The notes under the pieces were generated by a model. The model had not been told where the DNA came from. It ran no database searches and was given only the letters and a program-made list of their open reading frames with translations. Position numbers and translations under genes: made by a program. Of a DNA stretch of 64,000 nt, positions 10,090 through 39,402 are shown in pieces. The stretch is from Nematostella vectensis (Eukaryota > Cnidaria > Anthozoa > Actiniaria > Edwardsiidae): contig NC_064043.1 in NCBI RefSeq assembly GCF_932526225.1, forward strand, positions 13,762,085-13,826,084. Reading direction: 5' to 3'. Each line of letters opens with the position of its first letter. Position 1 is the stretch's first letter.

Positions 10090-12130
10090 ATCTGGTAGCG
10101 TTTTGACATAGCTTGCTAAACAAACACCAGTATGTACGGCCGATTTCGGTGCGTTCGTAATCGCACGGGCTACAACTCGACATCTCCCGCCATTGTTGTT
10201 GTTTTTGGTTTCTGGGCCGAAGAACACTGGAGACAAATGATACCACAGGAAGACCATTCCTCGTTTTTGGTTAAGTATTGTACTTGCAAGATTTATTTAT
10301 TACAAGTTATAAAATGCAAATGTTTTTTCTTCTTCTCTCGATATGGACATTCTTGCCTTTGGCTTTGCGATACCTTCTGCATGGCCGACATCTTGGATTT
10401 TGAGATTCCAGCTCTCAGATCCATGATATTTGTGCAGTTAAAGGCCAGATTCGCGATTTCGTTACTGCATATATTACCATAGTCTAAATTTCTACCAAGT
10501 AAAATCATCTCAAGCTGGATTGATTTCGCTGTATTTACTCGTTTGCGACCCGGAGAGATCCGAGAGAAACGTGGGGCTCGAGATTAGAATTATCTGCTGC
10601 CTTCTTTAGACACATACAGTTTACTTCAAGACATTTTAATGTACATGTATTTAAAAATGTACTAATGGAGACTCCCATGGACTTGAGGTATTTACCTTTA
10701 TTACTTAACTTAATCTATTTTGAAGCTTAACTCTTCGATGAAAATCGTCTCCTACACATCGCTTTGAATAAATCCAAAAGAAGTGACTACCTTATATCGC
10801 GACACTTGACCGGCTACCATAAGGGAGCGGTCATTTATTACTGGGGAGGGGGGGGGGGGGGTGTACTGGGGGGGAGAGGGGTGGGTGGAGTTTAATATAA
10901 TACTGAGCAAGAGTCATTGTTCAAATGTAAATTTTATTCCTTTCACAATTTTCCCTACAATTGTATATCTAGTTCCATATTGTTAGGTACCAATCTTGTC
11001 TTTATATAAATAAATTTTGAAAATCCCTCTCATGGTTGACAGACAGAGCTGCCCGTTCTAATCAGTTCAACAAAACGAATACTTTTAAACGTTGCGAAGC
11101 ACAGAATGTCTATGTTAGGAATAGGACAAAATTGCCATGCTAGCTGATCAACCTTAGTAAAGTTTATATTTAGTTACACTCAGTATGCATATCAAGTTTC
11201 TGTGGTTTTAAAGAGATATAATTATTGAAAATAAAAATGTTGGAGGTGGTGGTGGTGGGTGCACATTTTGGGCGCCCAGTCTAGGGGGGTCACGATTTTT
11301 AGGCTTGGATTTGAGGGGGGCAAAATTTTTTAGCCCAGGGTTTTTCAATTTTACCCTCGCATCTACTGATATGATAGCAGAACTAGATATTGTTTACTTT
11401 GCACTAACATAAATGAAATAATAAATTTAATCTAAATTATATTGTTAATACAATATGGCTCACTTTGGGTGTTAAAATAAAGTATTTACCCCTAGGTTAT
11501 GTTATAAGCACAGTGAGGGCAGTGAACCAAAAAAAGTTTAAGAAATATTTAACAAATTTTCAAACACATTCTCAGTTTTCCTGAATTTAATTTTAGTGCT
11601 ATCTCTGCTGCAGGGATGGTATTTGTAAGATTTTTACGCTGTAAAAGATAGGACAATCAGCCCCATCTACTTTTTAATGAAGCATCCCTCGAGTCCTACC
11701 CCCACCTCAAGAGATCCTTACCTTTCTTGTCCCAATCAGTGTTTATTTACAATAAAAAAAATATATACATATTTTTTATTATATCCAAAGGTGGTGGGAA
11801 GTAGAATCCTTGTCATACATATCACAACACAGGGCCAAAACAAATTGCAGATCTCAGGTATCCCAGTCAACCCTGCGTCTAGTTTTTTATTTTTTTTTTG
11901 GGGGGGGGGGGGGGCAGTGGTGGTGGTTAGGGGGGTGACAAAAAAGTTTTTTTCATTACCCTGTGAGGTGGGGTCAATTTTCTTGTTTTACACATAGTCC
12001 TTTGAAATAACAAGTGGGGAACAAAAGGGTTTTGTCACAAGGGGGCCAGGGTGAGGTCTGTATTTACTAAAATCATCAGAAAAAAATAACAAATTGGAAG
12101 CCATGAACAATATAAGGATATAGGTTTCTG
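10090..12130. other. Intergenic stretch with G-run repeats
   Basis: The interval runs from the SLC25A43-type start codon to the presumed end of the ADP/ATP translocase transcript. It probably includes the 5' untranslated region and promoter of the carrier (10090-10600). From about 10818 to 11345 it holds G-run repeat material like that at 7033-7286, and 11880-11960 another G run. No supported coding exon is seen. Confidence 0.5.
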
Positions 12131-12136
12131 TTTATT
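12131..12136 (-). terminator. Probable polyadenylation signal of ADP/ATP translocase
   Basis: TTTATT on the plus strand reads AATAAA on the minus strand, 584 bases beyond the translocase stop codon. The intervening sequence would be the 3' untranslated region. Confidence 0.4.
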
Positions 12137-12347
12137 GGTACAAATATTTGGAATATTTCCAATCATTGCACAAAAAAGATGAGAAATGTTTTCAGAAATC
12201 GTCTGGACTTAAACAATTTACAAGATGCCAGACTGTCGCCTTAAAGGGCGCTATGAGTACTAGGTCATCACATATTGTGATGTATTGCAGGGTCATCACC
12301 ATCAAAGATGGTGGAAGAGAATAAATTAAATTGGGTCAAATATAGGT

Positions 12348-12625
12348 CAGAGTTCAGAACCTTGCTTGGATTTCACAAGAATAAGTCACCAAGCCCGCCA
12401 TCTTGTGGCGCATTAGTAGCAATGTTGATCTGCTGAGACCAAAAGTAAGAAGTCTCGAGATCAAAGAACAGAGTTCAGAACCTTGCTTGGATTTCACAAA
12501 AGTTAAGTCACCAAGCCCGCCATCTTGTGGCGCATTAGTGTCAATGTTGATCAATTGAGATCTAAGGTCAGAGTTCAGAAATTTGCTTGGATTTCATCAG
12601 GGTTAAGTCACCAAGCTGTCACAGG
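12348..12625. repeat. Three-copy tandem repeat in translocase 3' region
   Basis: The words CAGAGTTCAGAA, TTGCTTGGATTTCA and AAGTCACCAAGC recur at offsets of 121 and 100 bases. Copies one and two also share CCGCCATCTTGTGGCGCATTAG. The repeat lies between the stop codon and the likely poly(A) signal, so it would be transcribed in the 3' untranslated region. Confidence 0.7.
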
Positions 12626-12719
12626 TCTCTCCCGTGGATTGTGTCAAATTGAGGTGGAAATAATGTTCATTGCCAGAAAGTCAAGTGTTACAGTCCCCAG
12701 ATGACATGGGGTTGGGGAT

Positions 12720-15700
12720 CTATTCTCCCCTGAAGTTGATGTAGAACTCCTTGAACTTGTCGAAGCCAGCAAGCACGCCAGCTCCAGCCATGCCACGAAG
12801 GACGTTAGCACCAGCACCCTTCATCATGCTCATGGCGCCTTCTTTCTTCATGATCTGCACTGCACAGTCAATGGAGCCCTTGTACTTCACTGCCTCACCA
12901 GAGGTCATCATCATCCTTCGGCGGATGGTGTCGATCGGGTAGGATGCCAGACCAGAACTCACGGTCACAGCATAGCCGAGAGCGAAGGATGCGAACACAT
13001 TGGCTTGATCACCCAGAAGAATTGGTTTCAGGGTGTCGTAGAGGCCGAAGTAGAATCCACGGTACACCACAATCCCAACGCAGGAGATCACAAAGCCTCT
13101 GTACAGACCGACGATGCCATCACTTGCCAGGGTCTTGCGGTACACATCAACTAGCCCATTAAACTGGCGCTCCCCGCCACCCTTGCCAGATGATTTGGCA
13201 TCGTTGGCCAGGCGGGTTCGGGCATAGTCAAGTGAGTAGACAAATGACAGTGACATTGCGCCAGCAGCACCACCAGAGGCGATGTTCTTGGTGAATTTCA
13301 TAGCGTTGCTGTCAGTCTGCTTGGACTTGAACAGAGCCTTGATCTGATCTTTGAAGGCAAAGTTCAAAGCCTGGGTTGGGAAGTACCGGATGCAGTTGGC
13401 GAGATTGCCTAAAAACAAACAAAAGAAATACTAGCAATAAAGTATAATGAAATTATTAAAAATGACCCTTGTGTCTATGTACCTCTATGTCTATGTACCC
13501 CTATGTCTATGTACCCCTATGTCTAAGTACCCCAATATCAATGCACCCCTAACCCTGTTTACCCCTCTGTCTAAGTACCCGTACGTCTATGTACTTGTTT
13601 GTCTATGTACTCTTATGGCTATTTACCCCTGTGTCCATATACCCCCCTTGTCCATGTACCCCATGTATATGTACCCCTGTGTCTATGTACCCAGTGTCTA
13701 TGAACCCCTATGTCTATGAACCCCTATGTCTATGAACCCCTATGTCTATGTACCCCTATGTCTATGTACCTCTATGCCTATGTACCCCTGTGTCCATGTA
13801 CCCCAATGTCAATGTACCCCTTTGTCTGTGTACCCCTATGTCTATGTACCCCTGTGTCTATGTACCCTTATGTCTATGTAACCATGTGTCCATGTACCCC
13901 ATTGTCAATGTACCCCTTTGTCTGTGTACCCCTATGTCTATGTACCCTAATGTCTATTTACCCCTATGCCTATGTACCCATGTGTCTATGTACCCAAATG
14001 TCTATGTACCCCTGTGTCCATGTACCCCAATGTCAATGTACCCCTTTGTCTGTGTACCCCTGTGTCTACGTACCCCTATGTCTATGTACCCCTATGCCTA
14101 TGTACCCATGTGTCTATGTACCCTTATGTCTATGTACCCCTGTGTCCATGTACCCCAATGTCAATGCACCCTTTTGTCTGTGTACCCCTGTGTCTACGTA
14201 CCCCTGTGTTTACGTACCCCTATGTCTATGTACCCCTATGCCTATGTACCCATGTGTCTATGTACCCAAATGTCTATGTACCCCTGTGTCCATGTACCCC
14301 AATGTCAATGTACCCCTTTGTCTGTGTACCCCTATGGCTATGTACCCCTGTGTCTATTTACCCTTATGCCTATGTACTTCTCTGTCTATTTACCCCTTTG
14401 TCTATGTACCCTTATGTCTATTTACCCCTCTGTATATGTACCCTTATGTCTATGTACCCCTATGTCTTTGTACCCCTGTCTATTTATTCCTATGTCCAAG
14501 TACCCCTATGTCTATGCACCCCTATGTCCAAGTACCCCTATGTCTATGCACCCCTATGTCTTAGTACCCTTATGTCTATGTAACCGAGTTTTTATGTATC
14601 CCGATGCCAATGTACACCTAATGTCTATGTACCCCTATGTCAAAGCACCCCTATGTCTATGTACCCCAATGTATATGTACCCCAATGTATATGTACCCCA
14701 ATGTCTATGTACCCCAATGTCTATGTACCCATATGTCTATGTACTACTCTGGCTATGTACCCTTATGTCTATGTACCCCTATGTCTATTTACCCCTATGT
14801 CTTTGTACCCTTGTCTATTTATTCCTATGTCCAAGTACCCCTAAGTCTATGTACCCCTATGTCTAAGTACCCCTATGTCTATGTCTCCCCTATGTCTATG
14901 TACCCGAGTTTTTATGTATCCTAATGCCAATGTACACCTAATGTCCATGTACCCTTTTGTCTATGTACCCCTTTGTCAAAGCACCCCTATGTCTATGTCC
15001 CTGTATGTCAAAGCACCCCTATGTCTAAGTAACCCTATGTCTATGTACACCTATGTCTATGTACTCCTATGTCTATGTACAATTATGTCTATTTACCACT
15101 ATGTGTATGTAACTCTATGCCCATATATGCCTCTGTCTATGTACCCCTGTGTCTATTTACCCGTCTGTCTATGTACCCCTGTGTCTATGTACACCTCTGT
15201 CTATGTACCCCTTTGTCAATGTGTACCTATCTCTATGTACCTCTGTGTCCATGTACTCCCCATGTCCATGTACCCCTTTGTTATTGTACACTTTGTATAT
15301 GTACCCTTTGTCTATGCACTTTTATGTCTTCCTGGTCTATGTACCCATTTGTCAGTACCGCTATGTCTCTGTTCCCCTGTGTCCATGTACCCTCATGTCC
15401 ATGTACCATTTTGTCCATGTAACCCAATGTCTTTGTATTCCTAAGTTTATGTACCCTTTCTGTCTATCTACTCCTCTCTGTCTTTGACCCCTGTGTCTAT
15501 TTGTCCCCTATGCCTATGTACTCCTATGTCTATGTGCTCCTATGTCTATGTACCTCTATGTCTATATACCCCTATGCCTATGTACTCCTCTGTCTATGAT
15601 TCCTGTGTCTATATACCCCTATGTCTGTGTAACTCATTGTCTATAGACCCCTATGTCTAAGCACCTTCTGTCTATTCACCCATGTGCCCCTTTGTCTATG

Positions 15701-16602
15701 TACTCCCATATCTTTGTACCCCTATGTCTATGTACACCTATGTCTATGAAAAGATAAATAAAAAAAGGAACAAATATAGCCAATACCAAGCATTGTAGAT
15801 TCAAATTATGGTAACATATTTCTAAAAAATAAAATAAATCAATAAATCAATAAAATCCATGCTACCAATTATAGATAGACATTGCCTAACATCTTTATTA
15901 ATAAATTAAAAATAAATTAAAAAAAATAAATATATAAATTAATAAGTACATGAATAAATTAAAAAAAGGAATGAAGAAATGAAAAATATGTAACCACTAC
16001 TCATTGTAGATGAAAATTTATTAATAAATACGTGAATAAATAGATAAAAAATAAAATCTATCATGCCAACTTTAGAAAGAAATTGGCTAACATTTTTCTT
16101 AATAAATAAAAAATAATAGATAAAAAGATAAATAAATAAATAGATGAACGAATTAAGAAATGAAAAAAAAAGAAATATAACCAATACCAATGTTGATGAA
16201 AATTTATTAAAAAATTAATGAATTGATAAATAAATATATAGAGAGAGATATAAAAATAAATAAATTAATTAATTAACGAACGAACGAATGAATAAAGAAC
16301 TCAACCAATAACTAACCATTGTAGTTGCAAATACTCTAATATATTTCTTGAACTTATGCAATTCCAAAGCTCTTACCTCTCCAGAAGGAGCCGATTCCCT
16401 CTGCCCTATAGGTCCTCATGGTACAATCCACAACTCCCTTGTATGGTGAGGAGAGGCGACCGGCTTTCAGCATCTCGTCCTGGTTTTGCACAAGCAATTT
16501 GACCCGTTCGATAGGGGCAGCGGCGGTCTTGGAGATGATGGCTGCCGCACCGCTAAGGGCGAAGTTCTCGACGAAATGAAGGTTTTGTTTCTTGCCAGAC
16601 AT
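12720..16602 (-). CDS. SLC25A4: ADP/ATP translocase (adenine nucleotide translocator), complete
   Basis: Two coding exons on the minus strand, 16377-16602 and 12720-13408, join in frame (phase 1) to give 304 residues. The product starts [18 protein letters not shown] and has three carrier repeats with [24 protein letters not shown] and [12 protein letters not shown]; the last contains RRRMMM, the hallmark of ADP/ATP carriers. The enzyme exchanges cytosolic ADP for matrix ATP across the inner mitochondrial membrane. A CAG acceptor lies one base before the ATG (16604-16606) and a noncoding first exon ends with a donor at 16994, so there is also a 5' untranslated intron. The coding intron (13409-16376) consists almost wholly of a 16-bp minisatellite and AT-rich repeats. 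Invertebrate ANT genes are co-orthologous to SLC25A4/5/6/31, so the symbol is only a family label. Confidence 0.96.
13447..15745. repeat. 16-bp minisatellite filling the translocase intron
   Basis: The unit TATGTCTATGTACCCC is repeated with point variation for about 2.3 kb, roughly 140 copies. Because 16 is not a multiple of three and the unit contains no plus-strand stop in any phase, all three plus frames stay open for long distances with a 16-residue repeat of Met/Ser/Tyr/Pro/Val/Leu/Cys. Larger blocks of several variant units (those with TGTCTACG, TGCCTATG, TGTCAATG) recur, showing higher-order structure. The array begins about 40 bases upstream (in transcription sense) of the exon 2 acceptor. 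Confidence 0.93.
15778..16345. repeat. AT-rich repeat, three degenerate copies of about 200 bp
   Basis: Words of the form CCAATACCAA followed by GTTGATGAAAATTTATTAA or GATTCAAATTATGG recur near 15780, 15995, 16180 and 16310, separated by AAATAAATAAA-type sequence. It lies in the translocase intron next to the 16-bp array and encodes nothing. Confidence 0.6.
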
Positions 16603-16994
16603 GCTGAAAGAAATTGTAAAAGAACAAAGGAATCAATTAAGAAATCAAGAAGAAACATCAGAGAAATAGATTGAAGTAATTAGACATCGCATAAATCTTA
16701 ATTGGGAGTTAATTAGCCAATTATCGCCCCGAAACTTTTCCGTTTTCAAAACTTCTTGAAAAGGCAAAAAAATATCCAAAAATTGCATTTTGAAATGATA
16801 AAAGTAATGGAAATTGTCTTCTGCAAGTCTTTGTGTTTTCACGGATCACTTTCTGTCAAGAATAAAATCGATGCATTGCTCGAGCTAAAAATTCGACTTG
16901 AAAAAAAATTGTTCGAGAAATTCCAAACTACTTGAAAAACAGTCTAAATAATCTTAAAACTTTCCAAATGGGGTGTACTGCTTGGCTATCTTAC

Positions 16995-17110
16995 CTGTTG
17001 TTGATGTTTAGCGGGGAAGAAGTTGTTTTTCAACCTTATCGAACGGATCAAAGTGATGGAGCTCGTTGCTCGTGCGAACGCAGGAAGCCAACTGACGAAT
17101 CGAGCGCGCG
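16995..17110 (-). other. Probable noncoding first exon of the ADP/ATP translocase
   Basis: On the minus strand CAACAG is followed by the strong donor GTAAGATAG at 16994. The matching acceptor TTTCTTTCAG lies just before the start codon. The 5' limit is not visible and is set arbitrarily near the GC-rich stretch. Confidence 0.5.
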
Positions 17111-17120
17111 CTAACGAACT

Positions 17121-17269
17121 TGATTGGAGCTAATCACCGCTTTTCTACTGATGACGTCAATTTTGATTGACAGCAGGGGCGAAAGTCACGTGATCTATCG
17201 CGTGACTTTTTGCATTTTGATATTGAGAATCACGTGATATTGATATCAAGATCCGTATGTTTCACGTGA
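17121..17269 (-). promoter_or_regulatory. Translocase proximal promoter: CCAAT box, CRE and three TCACGTGA palindromes
   Basis: Reading the plus strand, GATTGG (inverted CCAAT) is at 17122-17127, TGACGTCA at 17152-17159 and the octamer TCACGTGA at 17186-17193, 17230-17237 and 17262-17269. TCACGTGA is the extended E-box bound by USF, MITF/TFEB and related bHLH-Zip factors. All lie within about 160 bases upstream of the presumed first exon and only about 180 bases before the end of the formin transcript, so they mark a compact promoter between tandem genes. Binding is inferred from motif only. Confidence 0.55.
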
Positions 17270-17446
17270 TCGCGGTAATGAGGCATTGTGACGTAATATG
17301 TACTTCGAAAAAAAATTTCAAAAATTTAAAAAAAATCTGTAAAAAAGTATAAAAAAAATAATATAATTCAGATGTCATGAATTAAAAACTAAGAAAAATA
17401 AGCTGGGAAACAAGATACAGTATTTCTTCGTCAGCTTTTCGTCCAT

Positions 17447-17456
17447 TTTATTTATT
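17447..17456 (-). terminator. Probable polyadenylation signal of the formin gene
   Basis: Overlapping AATAAATAAA is read on the minus strand 1.1 kb after the formin stop codon and just before the translocase promoter. Confidence 0.5.
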
Positions 17457-18552
17457 AAAATTGATTTATCATTACATTTTTTTCACATCGAGACAGCGAT
17501 TCAACCACTCTTTTCACAAAGAAGATTTATTCCCTCATTCGCATCACAATTCCAAGCAATGGCATCATTTTTTACTTTGTACAAGATATTCACAGAAGCT
17601 AGGGGCATCCATCCGGGCCAGTCATACCAACAAATTATTTTCCAACGAAAATAAGCAAGATTATCATGTCATTCCCTGTCATCCTCTAAACGTATATCTC
17701 CCTTGCGCGCGCAAAGTTCAGGAACATTTCTTTGCCCTTGAAAGGGTGCTTCCTCGCGTGTATGTTTCTTCAGCATTGTGTCTCCGTTCAGAAAAGGCAT
17801 TAGAGTGGGCGAGTCCTGAGGACGAAACACCAAGTGTAATATATATTTCTTTACTCGATAAAAATCACGATTGCATTGGGGTTAAAACAGAACAGACAAA
17901 AACACTTAAAAAAACATTTCGACTCAATGCAAACGGAGACGCTAAGAAACTCTGTTTCTGTTTCTCAAAAGTCGGAGTGGAATGCATTTTATGCCCGCTT
18001 ACTGGGTGACAATCTTATTGTATGATATATCAAGGAGCTATTCTAGGAACTATTCTTTGAATTCTAAAGCCGCGCTATACGAAGCACAGCGTAATTACGC
18101 TTCCCCTAAAACACTTTGTATTCGCTTTTATTATCGTCTATTTTGTTATTATACGTATGAGTTAACGTCCAGCAATTTCCAGAAATCTGGAGGACCGTGT
18201 TTCGGAGAGAACTTCCTTCCCGATGTGGAGTGTAATATGGAGTCATGGTATGTTCTGCGCGATTGGTCTCATCAAACCGGACCGGACAGTAGAGCGGTAA
18301 GGATGGAGCGGGTCTAGATTATAGGTCGTGCCAGGACGGCCCTTTACCGTGCCTCTTCATGCGAAACGTTAACCTCCAACCTCATGAGTAACGCCCAGTC
18401 GACATGCCTGGCAAGAGTGTAAACATTTACTTGGATGGACTTATTTCTAACTCATTTTCTTGCGCGTCTCTTTCTCTCGTCTTCAATTGGTCTTTTTCTC
18501 GGCGGGCGGACCCGTCTGATTGCTTTATTCCTAAGTCTATCTTAGCCATCTC
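17457..18552 (-). other. Probable 3' untranslated region of the formin
   Basis: No conserved coding sequence is seen on either strand. A plus-strand open frame of 182 codons at 17461-18009 has no family similarity. The interval runs from the formin stop codon to the AATAAA cluster without an obvious intron. Confidence 0.5.
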
Positions 18553-36180
<17,628 letters not shown>

Positions 36181-36357
36181 TTTCGCACAAACTATTTGTT
36201 CCAAATGCCAGACAAGCTAGTAATCTAATAGAGAGGAGTCCTCCCTACATGGCTTATTAATCTAGCAAGGTAGCGGCTGTCAAAACAAACTAAAATATAG
36301 TGAAAAAGTCGAAACTCTTTCCAAACTCTCAAACTTGCTGAGGGAACGACCACTATC

Positions 36358-36369
36358 GCGCGTGCGCAC
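36358..36369. promoter_or_regulatory. NRF1-like site upstream of the formin
   Basis: GCGCGTGCGCAC matches the GC-rich palindromic NRF1 consensus at 11 of 12 positions and lies 178 bases upstream of the formin start codon. Motif only. Confidence 0.35.
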
Positions 36370-36912
36370 TAGGGATGTTTTTATTTTGCTGCCCAGAATC
36401 CCTTGCGCATAATTCAATCGCGTTCTTTCTCGAAAAGAAACATTAAAATCTAACAGTCAGGAAAAGCAAAAAAAGAAAAAAAGTTAGAATGCACCATAAA
36501 ACACTGCATTTATTAATTAACAGAGGGAAAACTATGTTTTTGAATTTTGTATGAATTCTGTTGTGTAAAGGGAGGCATGTATTAGCACAACATAACACGT
36601 TTGCCATGCTAATTTTTTTTTTTTTTTTTTGCTTTATCTACCGCGTGCGGGTAAGTAAAGAGATTTAAACAAAAGAGAAATCTTAAATAGAGTAAACCGT
36701 TTGCCCTCGGCCTTACTGTGGCAAAGATTTGTCAAAAAGACAAGCAACTCTATCTGATAACGGCTTTCTGATAGTCATCGCGTGTTTCATCGAACCTCTA
36801 TTGCGTCACACAGACTGGCTTCGCTCTAAAGCCGAAAATTTGAATTACGAAGGCACAATGGAACGCTAGGCATGCGTGAACAGCTAACCTAAAACCGGAA
36901 CTGCAGACTGGA

Positions 36913-37209
36913 CGTGAACCACAGGTAGCCCAAGCTCTGTGAATGAGTATTTTTGACCAACCGGCTCATTGAACATTTATAGAGAGAATATATGGAGTTG
37001 TTACTTTATTCTAGTATTCTTCCATAAAAATGTAATAAATTCAATACAACTTGATAGTACTTGTAGTTGTCTATTAATTCCACGTTTAAGCGATTTAGAG
37101 CCCATTTGGGGCCGCTTTAGCGCAGTTCGGTGAAATTTAGAATTCCCTCTATCACTCCCACTATAGTGGTTCAGATTGATAGAGCTTGGGCTACTTGTGC
37201 GTGAACAAG
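36913..37209. mobile_element. MITE-like element with GTAGCCCAAGCTCT ends
   Basis: GGTAGCCCAAGCTCT near 36923 is the inverse of AGAGCTTGGGCTACTT near 37184; flanking bases GTGAACC and GTTCAC extend the match. The interior has no open frame. Confidence 0.6.
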
Positions 37210-39255
37210 ATGAGCATTTTTTCGCGAAAGTTTATTTTCGCGAATGGGGACCGAAAAAGAGCACTTGAAAAAAAAAGAGTAAAGTAAAGTTTGGTTCGCG
37301 AAAAAATAAATAACGTAACGAACATAAAAGAACTGTCAATCATAGAAAGTCATTCAGCCTTTGTTTCGAAAAAAGGTACCCAACGGCAAAGGCAGACTTG
37401 CAAATCAAAACACACAGGAAGCCCATATTACCTAAACGTATTGAAGATTCAGAAAGGATTTAACGACACCAATGTGTTTGTTTAATATTTGCGGTTGTGA
37501 TATTTAAATACAGCATTTAATGGGTTTTATAGCACGTAAACCAGCCGAACTCAATTAATTAGAAACATAGAATGTCACCTAAATGGATATTTTATGACGG
37601 GTGTCTGGATTGATGTCGAAATATTATTTCTACTGCCTGCTAACGAGAGAAAACAGGCGCCAAATTCACTGTTTTTGCAAACAAAAAATAGCGTGTTTTA
37701 TAAGCAAAAGCTTCATGCTCATTTATTGAAGGAAAGGTTTCTCACTTTTCCCACGGACATGTCGAAGCGAGTAGCGGAAGTTGGAATTGATAATCCGCAG
37801 TTATTTATCCAGGAAAAAAAAACTGTTAAACATTTTGACCCTTGTGAAAGATGTTACAAACTCAAAGTGCGTACTTCAAAAAGACAGTTCTTCAAAACAA
37901 ACGTGGCATATATATTCTTTGATATCGTAATACTATACAACTTTCCCTGCATCAGAATTCAGTCAATGTTCAGGCAAATTTCTTAACCTTATCTTTAGTT
38001 TAGCGGCGCAATAATATTGGAGCTACGGAACAAACGTACAACACCCCCTTCAAGAAAGAGTAAAAAAATACATGCTTTCGACAACTTAACTATGCCTTCA
38101 CGTGGACTTCATGGTTATGAAGGTCACAAATCACTTTCGCATCTCAGTTTCTATACAAGATTCAGAGTTGCCATCATATAATCGTAGTTGCTCGAACCGT
38201 AATAAAGTAAACAACATAAGCGCGTGCAAGATTTATTCTAAATTTAAACGGGAAGCCTACCTTGGTCGACTTTGTCTTGGCCATTTTTTGCGTCAAAGTT
38301 GGTCCCTGAATGGGAATAGTATGCATGGGTTGGGCTCCGGGCCCTTGATCCATACTTTCTGCTGTTTATAAACGCTAAAATCGAACTGACTACAACCCTG
38401 CTCTTGTATCAATACTGCATACCCCCATTTCCATGCTCAACTCAGACTGATTCCCGTATACTCACGTCTGATGCATAATTCATACCATGCTTTGGGCAAA
38501 TTATCCTCTTCTCAGCTTTATGACAACTGGTGTGACTTCAAAACAACGTTAGTTGCCTACGGTTTTGATGCGATATTCGTTTCCGCAGACGTAGAAAGTT
38601 GTGAAAATTCGTTATTTATTATCTGATAAATATTTCACTTGTCAAACAGGTCTTTTGTCACGCAACACAAGTCACACAACCCGTTCAGAAGGGCTATCGG
38701 TTGGCGATCACTTGCCAGTTTGCCGTTTTTGTGCAAAAGTCGAGACCTTAGTTTTATAATATTAAAACTAATACGAGCAAGATCATGCAGAAACTCTGTT
38801 GGTGAGCACTGAAATATTCTTTAAACTAGAGATAGGAGCACGCAGGCAAATCGCAGGCAAATTTGATGAGTGTAACAGTCAGTATCCTCTTTGCGCTACT
38901 GGGTACTACTGGTAAAGGAAGGGAATCTGTCTTTTAAACTGTCTACGAGCTTTCATCTGGGGCATTTTTTTTAGATAATTCGCGTATTCTAAAGCCTAAC
39001 AGAAAACGAGCAAATAAAAAGTCCTTTGGTAGCGAGCTCAGAGCACAGATGCAGAGAGCATGCGCTTTTTTGGAGGGGAGGGATTATTCACAGGCCCTAT
39101 GTGTAGCAAGCGTTTTTGTTTCTGCTTTCACGACCTTTTCTAAAAACATATATTATAATCTATAGCGGTCAAAAGCCTAAGAATCTAAGAGTAAAAAAGC
39201 AAATAGAATTCGAGTCAGAATAATGCATTCAAATTATTATGGTTTCACCATGATT

Positions 39256-39261
39256 TTTATT
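39256..39261 (-). terminator. Probable polyadenylation signal of the peptidase-like gene
   Basis: AATAAA on the minus strand, about 140 bases after the stop codon at 39403. Confidence 0.45.
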
Positions 39262-39402
39262 TGATTATTGGACAAATCTGACATTTGTATTTAACCTAAG
39301 TTATATATTATCAATTATGAACGCAAAGGTACTTTGAATACTTTGATTATTTTTATCGTATCTAGTTAAAGTCAGTGTCCTTGTGCTGTTAGGGGCAGTA
39401 GA

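Larger units (their letters stand above)
36181..39255. other. Intergenic region upstream of the formin
   Basis: The interval contains the formin promoter near 36181-36420 and otherwise no supported gene. An open frame of 130 codons at 37594-37986 (plus) resembles nothing recognised. Positions 36913-36938 and 37184-37209 are inverted repeats of a MITE-like element. Confidence 0.5.

Noticed and set aside
10293-10508. 71-codon minus-strand frame upstream of the SLC25A43-type gene
   Set aside because: It could be 5' untranslated sequence, but there is no coding evidence.
13710-14866. Overlapping Met/Tyr/Pro/Cys-rich open frames of 284, 374 and 205 codons
   Set aside because: All three frames are open because of the 16-bp repeat without stops; they lie in an intron of the ADP/ATP translocase on the opposite strand.
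17461-18009. 182-codon plus-strand frame
   Set aside because: No recognisable domain, and it lies antisense to the formin 3' untranslated region.
37594-37986. 130-codon plus-strand frame upstream of the formin
   Set aside because: Composition and motifs match nothing known and no splice or promoter context supports it; kept only as a note.
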